Below, piece by piece: positions 12,988 to 27,400 of a DNA stretch of 64,000 nucleotides. This DNA comes from Xiphias gladius (lineage: Eukaryota; Chordata; Actinopteri; Istiophoriformes; Xiphiidae), in assembly GCF_016859285.1 (NCBI RefSeq), contig NC_053420.1:29134545-29198544 (forward strand). The letters run 5' to 3'. The position numbers and the translations under genes were made by a program. The stretch's first letter is position 1, and each line of letters starts with the position of its first letter. Under the pieces are notes generated by a model. The model was not told where the DNA came from and ran no database searches. It saw only the letters and a list, made by a program, of their open reading frames with translations.

Positions 12988-15381
12988 GATGCGAAAACGC
13001 CAGGGCTCTGGGAGCCTGCACCTGGGACCACGGGCACCGGTAGAGAGAAGGGGTGAAGCTCACTTCTTCCTCCAACAGTCACTGGTCTGGAGGTGGGGTT
13101 TGAACGGTTGAGCCCCCCCCCCGGTAACACCCCCTCACCCCGTCATCCTCACACGCACAAGTAGAAATCCTTTTCACAGGGCCAACGAACGGTCCCACGG
13201 AGACAGGATTGACCTTGGTGCAGAATACACAAGAAGTTAACATCATATAGTTTACCACATCATTTCTGCTGAAGCCAAAAACCCAGGCAGATCGAGTCAA
13301 ATCCAGGCAGTTGTTGTTATCACTGGCTTCCAAATGGATTCGAAAGTCACAGAAAGTTAAGAGTTGAAGGGTGTGGAAGTTCATTAACGACGAAACGTAC
13401 AGAGCAGGCGTTAAACATCTGATGGACTGACTGAATGGTTTTTAGTCAACAGGGAAAATTGTGACACCAGCTTTGAACAAGTGCCAGGGCTTCTTCGGAT
13501 CTGTGTGAGATGTGCTAGTCCCCCCCCACACACACACACATATCAAACTCAAAATGAGAGCAGACCAAACTGCATTGGACTTAACATCGAAGTGGGGCGT
13601 CGGCCTCTTAGAACACTGCCTACCATAAGTAACTTCCATGGCTTGCATACAGACATCAGAGTGAAATAACATATAAATGACAACTTGATATTGTAATTTT
13701 GGAAAATTCCCGTTCATGTTCTCAAGTGCTCAGAATCTGCAAAAAGAGTAAGAGCATATGAACATTTATTAGAGAAATTTTTAGTGGCGAAACAACACTT
13801 TATTAATACACTTTACGTTGGCTTTTCCTTTAATTTGCAGCTCATCTGTGGGTTGGTTACAGTTATTATATTACTTCTCAATATTACAACATATCAACAT
13901 AGTCCGATTCATTGTATCAAGAGACCAATCTTTTCATAAAAGAAATTTATCTTGTTATAATAAGAATCTTTTCTCATTCTATGGAGCACGAAACAAATTC
14001 AATTTGTTGGTCTCCAAGTCAAAGCCACCTTCTAAATCAGTTACAGAGACCATACTACAGTACTGTTAGTGGCCCTTTTCATTCCTCTTCATAGCACTAG
14101 ACACTCAGGTCACCATCACACAGTTTAATCTGCACCTTTTTAACACAGTTTCATCAAAAAGTGAACATCGTAACCTACATGAAGGTAGGGATTATTGCAG
14201 GACTGTCGTATTAGACTGCATTAGTTTTAGCAAGATGTTCCCGATAAACTGCCCGATAAGCTCACAACTGATTGTATATTTTAAGATTCCTCTGCATACT
14301 TGAGCCAACCCACGGATGAGTTGCAAATTAAAGGAAAAGCCAACATAAAGTGTATTAATAAAGTGTTGTTTCGCCACTGTAAATTTCTCTAATGTCCATA
14401 TGCCTCCTTGTCAGGCTTTGAGTGGATCTTTGTCTCATTAAAACAACATGTAAAAATTCCTGTCATAACGACTTATTTAATAAGGAAGGTTTCTTGTTTT
14501 ATGAGACAAATTGTTACAGATATTAAAGTCTTTCGTTATGACAAAATAAGTTGGAATGTTGTATTATGACAGGAAAGTATCTTTGCAAAGAGAACATGAA
14601 AAATCTTGTTTTTAAAACATTTTCCCAGTGAAACTAAGCAGATTTACTTTTGCAAACTGGCAGCACATGGCACAGCTTTATATTAAACCTCCTCATTTTT
14701 TTTATCCACAGTTGGAAAAAAATCAACTATAGCAGAAATACTCATGTAACGGGGAAACAATCTCTACTACCCTCACTTTTTTGTAAGTGCGCCCGCAATG
14801 GCTCATGGGGGAAGCCTGCTCAGTGGAAAAATGTCACAGAAACCAAGATGATGATGGTAGGTCGGGCTCCTAAGTCTAGTAGTTCATAAGTCAGGGGTTT
14901 TATTCGTGATGTGAAGCTGTTTTTGTTAAAAAATGTCATGGCACAGCGACTGTTTAATATGGTAGTATCCCGACTTCTGTCTGTTCCTAAAATTGTTTTT
15001 TCAACAGTGACATATCTTGTCTTGTTTAAATGTTCTGTTGCGAGGCTGGGCTATTGTTGGCGTGCCTGAAAACAAATCAAAGCTATCATAGAATATACCA
15101 CAGAAATGTTGATTTTAATATCATTCAGGATGTAATATAACATGTATAAAATATAAATTCGTAATAACATTTAAAAAGTGAAATAAAGTGTTTTAATTTC
15201 AAAGAATTTCATACAGGCACAATCACGACTATCATTTTAGGCTAAATGGGGCGGAGATTTAGGACCCCGTGAAGCCGCCGGTAGTTTTGGTCAAATGTTA
15301 CACAAGCATAGGTGGACTGAGACGGTTGCATTTGATAAATCACTCGTGCGGAGTTTGTAGTGAAAACTGTAGGACGAGACC
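12988..15381. other. Intergenic space between divergent P3H1 and C1orf50
   Basis: About 2.4 kb. The first 150 bp outside the P3H1 start is GC- and C-run-rich and should hold its promoter. A palindromic Tc1-type MITE fills 13755-14402. Immediately above C1orf50 lie a GC box (GGGGCGGAG near 15249) and AGCCGCCGG. A short (CA)n run occurs near 13531-13541. No further coding exon is supported; short ORFs here lack splice context. Confidence 0.6.
13755..14402. mobile_element. Nonautonomous Tc1-type element (MITE), about 650 bp
   Basis: Ends are long inverted repeats of about 100 bp. The left one starts CATATGAACATTTATTAGAG and carries GTGGCGAAACAACACTTTAT then TTGGCTTTTCCTTTAATTTG. The right one reads the same on the minus strand, starting CATATGGACATTAGAG, with very few mismatches. 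The GTGGCGAAACAACAC... terminus is that of a fish Tc1 family; a coding remnant of a related element lies at 21.2 kb. The 400-bp middle has no transposase similarity I can see. The close match of the two ends suggests a fairly recent insertion. Confidence 0.85.
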
Positions 15382-17511
<2,130 letters not shown>

Positions 17512-17803
17512 AGGACTGCTGAAACTGGAATGAATGGAGGACTGGGATTTTATAAAGGACATATGGTGGAGACTAACTCTGCTCTTAATGGACACCAGTT
17601 GAACTGAGAAAAATCCATACATGGATTGGCATCACTGATATCAAAGTGTCACAGTGTTTCAGTGACTTCCATGTACTGCCTTAAGTGTACAATGCATTAC
17701 TACAAGTTTGTGTTCCTATATAGTGGCAAACTCAAGGATCATTTTTTATTTTGTCTTTTATTTGTAGCCAATGAGATGTCAATTGTTTTGACTGTACGTG
17801 GTA

Positions 17804-17809
17804 AATAAA
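17804..17809 (+). promoter_or_regulatory. C1orf50: C1orf50 polyadenylation signal
   Basis: AATAAA within GTAAATAAATTAC, 293 nt past the stop. It places the transcript end near 17825, only about 200 bp from the AP5B1 stop on the other strand. Confidence 0.7.
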
Positions 17810-17875
17810 TTACAAAATATTAAGTTTTCAGACATTTGTTTTAATTTCAGGTCAAGAAAATGAAAGTGCAATAAC

Positions 17876-17881
17876 TTTATT
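17876..17881 (-). promoter_or_regulatory. AP5B1: Candidate AP5B1 polyadenylation signal
   Basis: AATAAA on the minus strand, 138 nt past the AP5B1 stop. Further AATAAA copies occur in the TTTATT run at 17975-17993, closer to the stop. Whichever is used, the two convergent genes end within about 150 bp of each other. Confidence 0.5.
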
Positions 17882-18018
17882 TTAAATCATCTGTTTTCGG
17901 TTATTTAATTTTAAGTACAATTGAAGTTAAAGTTCTGACAAATTAAATGATTTTGTTAAAAGCCAGCTATTGTGTTTATTTATTTATTTTTTATTTAAAA
18001 ACAAGCCAGTAAGATGCA

Positions 18019-21000
18019 TCACAGTCGACTGTGAGTGTCTTCTGGTGTAGATGCGATTGTCCGTAAATAAGAACTTATGTGAGGCAAAAGCTGCCAGTTA
18101 TCCGTGGCAATGTCGAAATGCACAGCGTCTTCCTCTGACCTGATCTTCAGCAGCACGTGAGACTGTGGAGGGAGGAAGAAAAGCACTTTCAACTCTTCTT
18201 TATGGGATGAGTCTGAAATAAGGTAGGGGAGGAAGTGTTTCTCCACCAAGTAGGTCAGGGCAGCCTCCTTCAACTGGCAGCAGAACAGGCTGGTAGAACA
18301 GTCCCCAGTCTCGGAGCAGAATTCATCCCATAATCCTTCAAACAGGTTTAGTCGGCCACCTTGTCCCCAGGCAAGGGGAGCAGGCAGAGGCATGAAGGCC
18401 TGCTGGAAAGCCACGTGGATGTCAGGCAGGACGGTGTGCCAAGAGAGCCCATCCTGGGTGGTAAAGATGGCGCTGGCCCGGAGGGAGGTGGGGTACGGCC
18501 GCCTAGGCTTCAGTCTCAGCTTCACCACTGGCGACGGCCTCTCCCTGAAGAGACAAGGGACACTGATGTCGCTTAGTTCTTCATAGTGGTCATCTGTGAG
18601 GCTGAAGTGCAGGCGGATGCTGAAGAGCTGATCGAAGCGGGAGTCCTGAGCCTCGGTGTAAGCCAACTGATAGCTCAAGGTGATTTCCGAGGCGAAGTGA
18701 GGGTCGTTGAATTGTCCTCTGTAGGCTTCCAGCGCTGTGGTCACCTCATCTGGGACCCAGTCCGTCTCATTTTGGTTTCGGTCGCTTTCTTTATCTGTCT
18801 GTCGTTCTTCGTGTGGCTCAGAATTCACCACAGCCAAATTGAATATCGCTTTCTCCATCTGGTGAATGGTTAGCACAGCTGTCAGCCCCTCGCTCTCGGA
18901 CATGATACACGACAGCGATCGCTGCTTGACCTGCCGCCCCCCCTCGGCCGTTCCCTGCGCCAACACCCCGGCCAGCTTCTCCCGGGACAGCGTTGTGAGG
19001 AGGGTGTAGTAAAGACGAGCGTGGTCCTGGATATCTGTGTCTCCGTAGCGGCAGGCGATATGCTGCAGGATGTCAGCCAGAGGGATAAGCAGTGAGTCTA
19101 GGTGGGGGTGGACGAGCAGGCGGCGGCAAACGCCCAGCACGCTGTTTCCCAGGCGCCAGTCGCCGCTCACGCACAGCGAGGAGGACGAGAGAGTGATGAC
19201 ACTGGAAAGAAAGCTGAGGGTGCTGGGCTGCGGGATTTTTCCTTCCTCCGCCACTCGAGCCAGTATCTTGAGGTGCCAGCGGAGGTCTTGCATGGTGAGC
19301 TTGGCGAGCGGGGCCTCAGTAATGACTCTCTGCAGGGCTTTCAGGAGCCCCTCAGCCCAGTTAGACTCAGATAGCCTGTCCTGAGTCTGGTCCGCCAGGC
19401 AGATGAGGTGCGGGGCTAACTGGGTGTGGTGGAGGTAGAGGTCACACAGCTTCTCAGTCAGGCTGTTAGTGTAACGTTCCATGTGGTAGAAGTACGACAG
19501 GAAAAGGAAGGCAGCCCTGAAGAAGGTGACCACAATCTCTCTGCTGCCCCCGTTCTCCACAATGTGCAGCAGCGAGGTCAGGTGCTCGTAGAGGTAGGCC
19601 AGCCCTCTGCCCTCTTCCCCCTCCGCTTCCTCTCCCTCCTCCAGGTAGACCAGAGACAGCAGGTTGAGTCGGGCCAGCATGGTGGCACTGTCGTTGAACA
19701 CAGTGGGCACCAGAGCCGAGGCCAGACGGGGAGTCAGCAGCACGGGGAGCGTCTCGTCACAATCACCAGAGCTGATTGGACGGTTCTCGGGAAAGTGCAG
19801 GATACAGTCCATGTAGAAAAGCTTCTCGGGCGTACTCAGCAGTGGGTGCTGGGAGAGCACCACCAGGCGTTTGAGGATGAAAGCTTCATCGTCGGCGCTG
19901 AACAGGCTGTCTGTGAACGCACTCTTCATCAGCAGAGTGGCGTGGAGGAGGCAAACCTTAAAGGATATGGACAAAGATTTACTGTGAGCCACGAATTCTC
20001 GTTATGTCAGAACTGTGTAGGTTAACTTTGAGCTGCTACATGTAAACTTTTTTGTTGAGAAAAACAGAGCTACTCCTGATGAAACTCCTGTAAACCTGGT
20101 ACAGTCCACGCATTCCTATCTGCTGTGCTGTGCCACTGAGGGGCTACAAAATTGTGAATTTTCAAATCCTACACATAGAGGCTTTAGAACAGTTGTTTAA
20201 CAGTTAAGGAAATACACTCATTCCCTCTCTTTTATCCACTGTATAGAGATGAGAACGCAAAAAAGTGTATATCTATAAGTGTATAAGTTACAACCCTTTT
20301 TCCTTTTTCAGGTATTTACATTCTGTAAATATTAGGTGCAAAAACTACTCGCACCAGGCGCAGCATAATGTCGGATGATTGTTGCTCAGGGCGCATGATG
20401 GAAACGGGCCAGTTATTGACTGACTTCTTTATTAGAGCAATGTGTGTTTATTTTGCTGCTCTGTGAACAGATACGCCAGCCGTTCTTCCATTTCTGAAAA
20501 AGTAGCTGCTCAAGGAGTGTTTGCTGTAGTGCTAAACCAAACTTGTTCAATTCAAATCGAGCAGGACTAACTTACAACTTTGATGCTGCATAAGGCCATA
20601 TCTACATAGAAAAATAAGCCATTTTAACGGACAATATGAACTGAAAAAAGAAAAAAATAACAGAAGAGCAGTTTATCCAAATTACAAAGAAAAAGTATTT
20701 TGCCATTGGTGGAATCCAAACCTGCAGATAGTTTTGGTTCTAAGTGCTGGTATTTTTGAAATAGCTCTCCCTGGTGCTCACAGCAATGTGTCTTTTCTGT
20801 GACAATGTCACGGCTACTCAGGATAATCAACACACCTCATTGTGGACAGTTTTCAGTGGGACTGTAGTGAAGAAATAGTCCCTATGATAACTGTTGACAG
20901 TATGTACGATGGATCATCCAGGGGAAGGAGGACACCATTTGAAAACAGATGTTGAATTCGTTAAAATTCCGGTTAAGATGCAGTTTTTCAGTGATGTGGG

Positions 21001-23228
21001 CACTGCTAACTTAATTCTATTTACCTCTATTGCACTAGGGTGAGGGCGACGGGAGAAGTCTAAATACCACCAGAGGTAAGTGGAAAAACGGAGACAAATG
21101 AAAGGAAAAACTGAAAAATGAATGAAAAATGCCCCCGTCCATAGGCCACTGAATGGTTTGATGAGTATGAAAATGATGTGAGTCATATTCTATGGCCTTC
21201 GTAGTCACCAGATCTCAACCCAATTGTACACCTATGGGAGGTTTTGGACCGACGTGTTAGACAGTGGTCTCCACCACCACCATCAAAACACCAAATGAGG
21301 GAATATCTGTTGGAAGAAAATGATGTTCCATCCCTCCAGTAGAGTTCCAGAGACTTGGAGAATCAAGGCCAAGGTGCACTGAAGCTTTTCCGGTGCCACA
21401 TGGTGGACAACACCTTACTAAGACACTTCATGTTTGTTTTTCCTTTAATCTGTCACCTGTCTGAGCGGTTGTTTTAACACAAAAACTGCTCATGAAGAGA
21501 AACAAGTGAGTGACAAGTTCTTTTCTACTCCATTCCGTTTGACACAAACCTTGCTCGTGCCCAGAAGTCGCAGCAGCTGAGCTCTGAATATGGCCGGAGG
21601 GACACCTGGCACCATGGCAACCACCTCTGTCAGCCTATGTAGCAGTGCAGCCTGACACAAAGGTGTGAGTAGGTAGGATTCCTCCAAGAGGGAGGAAAGG
21701 ATCGAACGCAACTCCTTACAATCAGGCCCAGTCTGGAGGGTTGGCACTGTACCCATGGGCCCCAGGATGAGAGAAGCGAGCACGGCCGAGTCTTTGTTTT
21801 TCATCAGGTCTGAGTCCCGGTCTGTTTCCCATGCAACTGATGTATTCCCTCCCAGAAGAGCTTTAAGTTGCTCAGCACCAACTCCCGTCTCCTGAGTTAG
21901 CTGATAAACAGCATTTCTCAACACCAGAGTATGAAGTCCTGCATAGGCCTGGTGCAACCTGAAGGTTTCCCGCTGCCTGAGCCCACCCAAGAGCTCGACG
22001 TGCTGTGCGAGAAGACCAGGAGAGCAGGCCTCCAGCTCCTGTAAACAGTCACAAGCTGTGGCCCGGAGAGACTGAAGAGCACCGTCACCGTGGAGGTCAC
22101 TGGTGTCCTGGGATATCTGAAGGAGCAGGTCTAGGAAATCTTGAGACGCGCGGGAACGGCTGCTCACGCAGGAAGTGCAAACGAGCACGGAGGTGAGGGC
22201 CAGGAGGAGGTGACAACGAAACTGTACGGATTTAGGAGGACACTGGGCGAACACCGACATGAGCTCCAGGGCTGTCTCCTCACCCACAGAGTCTGAGGGA
22301 CACAGCAGAGTCGGGTACTCACATAGTGGGGACAACAGGAGGACCTGAGGTGGGGGGAAAAGATCAAAATTAAAGACCCATCAGTGTTCACAACACTAGA
22401 GACCTGAAACACTAGGATTACATTCAACAGAAAATTGGAAAATGGAAAACAACAAATATCCTACAGAGTACTTAATACAAGTAACTTACACATGCATGTA
22501 GTCCAGAACCCCAAGGGATTCACTGTACTAACACAGAAAACTTGGTAAACACTCAAATATTCCCATATGAGAAGCTGGACCCCGTGAAGTTTTTGTATTT
22601 TTTCTTAAAAATGACATAAACCGTTCGCTAAAGTAGGACTGGTGTAATTTCTGTCGGCGGAGTAACAGCGTAATCGTTTCATCCCCTATCACCAGACCTC
22701 CCCCTGGCTTCCAGACATATTTACATCCCGCGATTGTGTTGAGAATGCTGCGTCCCAAACTACATTTAAAAATCTGGCAATTTAGTGCTGGCAGCCGGTA
22801 CACACGTCGCAGAATAAAATAAGGGGACTTTACATTGAAAGTGACACAAAGATTATTTGAAGACTGAAATTCCTCCTTTAAGAATAATTAGGAATTTTTT
22901 CTTTCTCGTCGTAGCTACCTCCGCGGGACGATGTTTAAGCAAGGTTAGGGCTCATGCTAACGTACTCGCATTACTTCCAACATTTATTAACAGGCACAGT
23001 ATTTCGTGACGGATACGTTTTAGTACGCCAACGACAAGTGCAAAGAAAACATGAAGCACTGCTTAGTTCATTGATTTATTTTTTTACCTTGATATTGTAA
23101 CTGGCTCTGTCATCTCGGAGCTCACGGAGCAGCTCTGCCAGGAAGGCATCCGCGGTTGTCGCGGAGAGGAAGCGAGACGGACCGATGGAGAAAGCGGAGA
23201 CCCTGTCGGCCCAGTTCGCTGCCATCAT
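18019..23228 (-). CDS. AP5B1: AP-5 complex subunit beta-1, 3 exons, 957 aa
   Basis: Large beta-type subunit of the fifth adaptor complex, which works with SPG11/SPG15 in late-endosome sorting (family knowledge). Exons 23228-23088, 22344-21550 and 19956-18019 total 2,874 nt in frame, with GT-AG introns. Diagnostic stretches shared with recalled human AP5B1 (878 aa) include [70 protein letters not shown] and [14 protein letters not shown] Glu/Gly-rich acidic loop ([11 protein letters not shown]) and a charged loop ([16 protein letters not shown]) interrupt the helical repeats. Two ATG codons sit in tandem at the start (23228 and 23225). The protein is alpha-solenoid in character, with no membrane segment. 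The long plus-strand ORFs opposite exon 3 are antisense shadows. Confidence 0.94.
21180..21470 (+). mobile_element. Tc1-like transposase 3' fragment
   Basis: In AP5B1 intron 2. The plus strand reads SPDLNP-like, then [12 protein letters not shown] and [17 protein letters not shown], the C-terminal part of a fish Tc1 transposase. It is followed by CTTACTAAGACACTTCATGT and TTTTTCCTTTAATCTGTCAC, an end related to the MITE at 13.8 kb. The 5' part of the element is missing. Confidence 0.75.
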
Positions 23229-24461
23229 CGCTCAGATCCCGGACCCCGGAAGAAGGCAGACTGTCAGCTCATTAGCTCGCCCCAACGTCATTGCGCGCAG
23301 TAATTTTTTTTTTTTTTTTTTTTTTAATTAAAAATGAAACACAAAGCTCTTGTGACAGGCATCCAGCATCCACGCAAGTGACTTCCGTGTTGTGTCACGT
23401 GCATATTTAGCGTTGGCGGTCTGACATTAGCGCCCCCTGCTACTCCGGAGTGTGGACCAGGGATGTCGTTTCCATCCCCCTCCGCATCGTTCTCTCACCA
23501 CCGGTGTCTGCTCTGTATGTATTAAGCTGCGCGGACGCGCTCTATCCCACAGCAGGGACGAAATATGACCAGCAGAGCAGTGAGACGGTTGTGAAGAGTC
23601 GGAAAGACCTTCGAAGCAAACGGCGATCCTGACAGGCAATGCTTTTCCGAGCTCCGTTTTCCAAGAGTTCGTGTTCATGAAAGAGTCAGTGTTCATTTAA
23701 ATGACCCCCTGGAGCCAGATGAGTCACAGAAAAGTTCAAATAGGCTTTTCTGTGCCCAATGAAGAGCGATCCTTGAACTCCTCCAACAGGAATTGGAGTT
23801 GGTTGCTTAAGGTTTGTTTTTTTTTTTTTTTTTTCCCAATTCCAGTATTTTCTGGAAAAGGGTGTGGTAGTTGCCCCCCAGTTATACTGTATGATTGGGC
23901 TACTAATAAAAATGAATTTTAATTAAAGAGATTAAAGATTTGATCTATCCAGCCACTATCTTACAACATATATTAGGACCACAGATTCTACTTGTGTTTT
24001 GGGGCTCTGATGAGTTTGTCTCTCATTTATTGTGTAACTGATCCACTTGCTTTTGTCATTCTTTTTCTCTTGAATGGGAACATTTGTTTATCTATTTTTA
24101 AAGACAATACTGACATGAGAATTCCTTCCTGATAGATTTCATCATAATTATGGCCATTTTTTTTATAATTGTAAACGTAAATACTGTAATTATAAAGTGT
24201 TTGCTTTTGTTTTCGTTCATTTGGCCAGTATATTTGTCTTACTGCTTGCAGTACGAGCTAGGCGGGTAAGGGGGGGCAGGGGGCGCTGTTCAGTAATGTT
24301 TCCTCTCACTCACAACAGAAGAAGGACAAAAGGACCAATCAGACGTGCCGTCTACAAATCAACAAGGAAGTCTTTTCAAGGCGCCAATTTCGCATCGTCG
24401 TTGAAATTGAAATAGTTTTTCTGTGTATCGTCTGTTTTTATTCGGCACTAACGTTTTGACA
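23229..24461. other. Bidirectional promoter region between AP5B1 and NUF2
   Basis: 1.2 kb separates the divergent start codons. Just above AP5B1 lies an ETS-like CCCGGAAG (about 23245), then a T17-19 run near 23307. Near NUF2 are a CCAAT box and E2F-like sequence (listed separately). The middle is AT-rich and has no exon I can support. Confidence 0.6.
24335..24406 (+). promoter_or_regulatory. NUF2: NUF2 proximal promoter with NF-Y and E2F-like sites
   Basis: CCAAT within GACCAATCAGA at 24335-24339 is a good NF-Y box. GGCGCCAA (24380-24387) abuts TTTCGC (24388-24393), an E2F-like pair, and TTGAAA (24401-24406) is near a CHR-type element. All lie 55-127 bp above the ATG. NF-Y plus E2F/CHR is the usual control of G2/M genes, which suits a kinetochore subunit. 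This is motif reading only. Confidence 0.45.
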
Positions 24462-27400
24462 ATGACTGAGAACACCTTCCCTGTTTATACTGCGGATGCA
24501 ATAGTGAACTTCTACCGAACAGAAGTTCTCACTGGCCAAGAGGCCAAACACTTTACTAAGAGCGACCTGACTCCTGCTCCGAAGGTAACGTCCGTTTGGT
24601 GCTGTTGTTGTCTGCTGGCAAAATGAATAACATTAATTATTTGATTAAAAAAAAAAAGGTTTACTACTTTATACTAATTACAAAATAATTAGTATATTTG
24701 AACGTCTTTACAGAAAAATGCATAAGTAGCTTTATCACTACAAAGTTAGGGGTTAACTTAATCTGACATGTTCCATTATGAGGAGAAGCATCAACTATGC
24801 CAAACACCGGTCAAAAAGATTGATGAATTAGCGTTGTTTGGTTTATCGACAACGGCAAAGACGTGGAAGGTAATACGTTTGCACAGCATCCTTTTAAAGA
24901 ATAGATTGACGTTTTTTCAAGTCTGTCTTACATTATTTTGCAATTGTTTTCGTTCAATTTTCAATTTTCAGTATCCAGAATTCGAAACTGAAAAACACAC
25001 CATTCGTTAAATTGCATCACAAAATTATATATGATCATCATTGAAATTGCATTACATTTTAAAGTAAAAATCATTACTACAAATTTTCGTCAGATCAGAA
25101 ACGTACACAATAGTTAAGTATCTAAAATGCAAGCGAATAAGACTTCCCTTTCTTTCAAAAAAAGCTTTCATTTTATTTACTGAATATATTGTGTTACTGT
25201 GAATATAGATAATGTGGTGTAAAATCGAACTTATTAGAGTAAATCCTGCATTTACAATGAAAAATGATGATTGTGACTATATGTCCGTTCATTGGTCTAC
25301 CTCACCTTTAGCCACCACAAAGTTTGTGTTTTTATTCAACAAAACCAAATCATAAATATTTCCATCACTTATTAGTTTAATTATTGAACATACAGTAATA
25401 ATACTGTAATGCTTGAAAGCATAAACCAGTAGATCACAATTACTACAGCAAGAGAAAGTCAATACATTACAACATTTTTACGGTAAACAGAAGGAATATG
25501 TATTGCTTATATGAGATGTCTGTATTTTGAGGACCGAACCTGTGATTTTATGTTTCGCACTTTGTAAGGAGAGCATTTTGTGTTGTGCTAGCCAGTTTAC
25601 CCATTCACAGTAAGAGTTTTTCATATTGAGAACTCTGTGAAAACTGAGTTAAAGCAATCGTGAAATGTACATTGAAAGTCTTATATGGGGAAACACAAGG
25701 AGGGAAGTTTGTACTAAAAAGACAGGAACTTTGGCAGATACCCACTTGATTTGACAGACAGAGCTGCAAAAATTACCTGGACGACAGAGGGGGCCTCTGT
25801 TCTCCAGGCTCTGAGCCTCAGCACATTCAATTCTAAATAGAATAATGGATACTACATTAAATTGCCAACTCTCAGCTTTAATTTGAATGTGTTTACATTA
25901 ATATAGAAAGAACTGTGTGGGAGATAAAGCCTTTGAAACACATAACGCCCAAAGTTTAGCGGTTCAAACGTAATTGGACAACTACACATGAACTCCAAAA
26001 GAATCATCCTATTTAATATATTTTGGGAAATTCCTTTGCAGTCAATGACTGCCTGAAATGTTTGACCCACAGACACCACAGACACTTTGTATCCTCCCTG
26101 GTGATGCTCTCCCAGAGCTTCACTGCAGTCACATTCAGCTCTTGCTTGTTGTGCGGTTGCTCTGCCTTTAGTCTGGTCTTCACCAAGGGGAATGCTGAGA
26201 GATGTCTTCTGTCCCACTTTCCACCTTGCTTGTTTATATCATCCGGGCATGCCGGGGTGCTAGTCGTTGGCAGCTGCGTATCATCTTAGACGCAGCAGTT
26301 AACCAGCGTTGTACATCAATAAAATATTAATAATTACATTAACTGACTTAACCAAATTAGTATTTCTTGTGCCGACTAGTGAGGGTAGCAATGTTTAATT
26401 GTTTAGTCAACTAATCGTGCACATCGCTAGTGAAGTCATCAATAAATGCCAGTGTGCCAGATCAGTTGGCGGCCATACATGCCCAGGCTATAACAGAACC
26501 ACTGCCGTGTTAGACAGATGAAGTGGTGGCTTTGGGTCGCGAGCTGTTTCTTTAATCTATCCTAACCTATCCTTTAATCAAGTTCAAATTTACACACCTT
26601 GGAGACTGGGCAGGAAGCAGCTGTAGATATGTAGCAAAGTCAGACGTCCGTGAGACAAAGAACTGGACTAGATGAGATAACAGCCTGCATTGGAGATGCT
26701 ATTTGTTTTATAGTCCTCAATCTTCTCTGGTCGTTAAAACTTCAGACCATTAAATAAACACTTAATTATTCTCTCTTACAGCCAGAGGCAGTTCAAACAT
26801 TGTACATGAGAGTGCTGCATCTCCTGTATCGTTTCAGACCAGAGTGTCACTCTATGGTAAGTGTTTCACTGAAACAAAAATTAACCAGTTTGCATTCCGG
26901 CATGTGCACCATTATACTATGCAGTCTTGTCTAGTCCCGTTTGTCTGGTATTAGAAATGTCACTTTCAGCATCTAATATTTGTCTAGGATATAATGTAGT
27001 GGTAAATGTCACAGAGCCATCACCTCGTACAGCTACATGTTTTCCTTGCTTTTAGTTGAGAGCTTGATTTGCTTTTTGTTTTCGAACAGGTTCCACTTCT
27101 GGAGAACATTCAGTATCCAGTATATCATGAGGGGGCAACTGCTATCATGAGCGTCTACATGCGCATGTGAGTTTTCTTGCTCTGTCTCCAGGATATACAA
27201 GAACGCAGTACGCACCAGCCGATGAGTTTATGTGCAGTCCTGGTTGAAATTATACGCATCCCTGAATTTTAAGTACAGAATTTAGAATATCTTCAGAAAT
27301 AAATGATAATTAACCAATTTTATTTAATCAAAATATTTTAATAAAATATCAAAGGTTGCTAAACAACAAAACAACAAAAAATGCTTCCATATAGTGAAAT

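Noticed and set aside
19426-20025. 199-aa plus-strand ORF
   Set aside because: Antisense of AP5B1 exon 3; no splice context or protein character.
25852-26217. 121-aa minus-strand ORF in NUF2 intron 1
   Set aside because: Falls inside a Tc1-like remnant and shares its wording; not a host exon.
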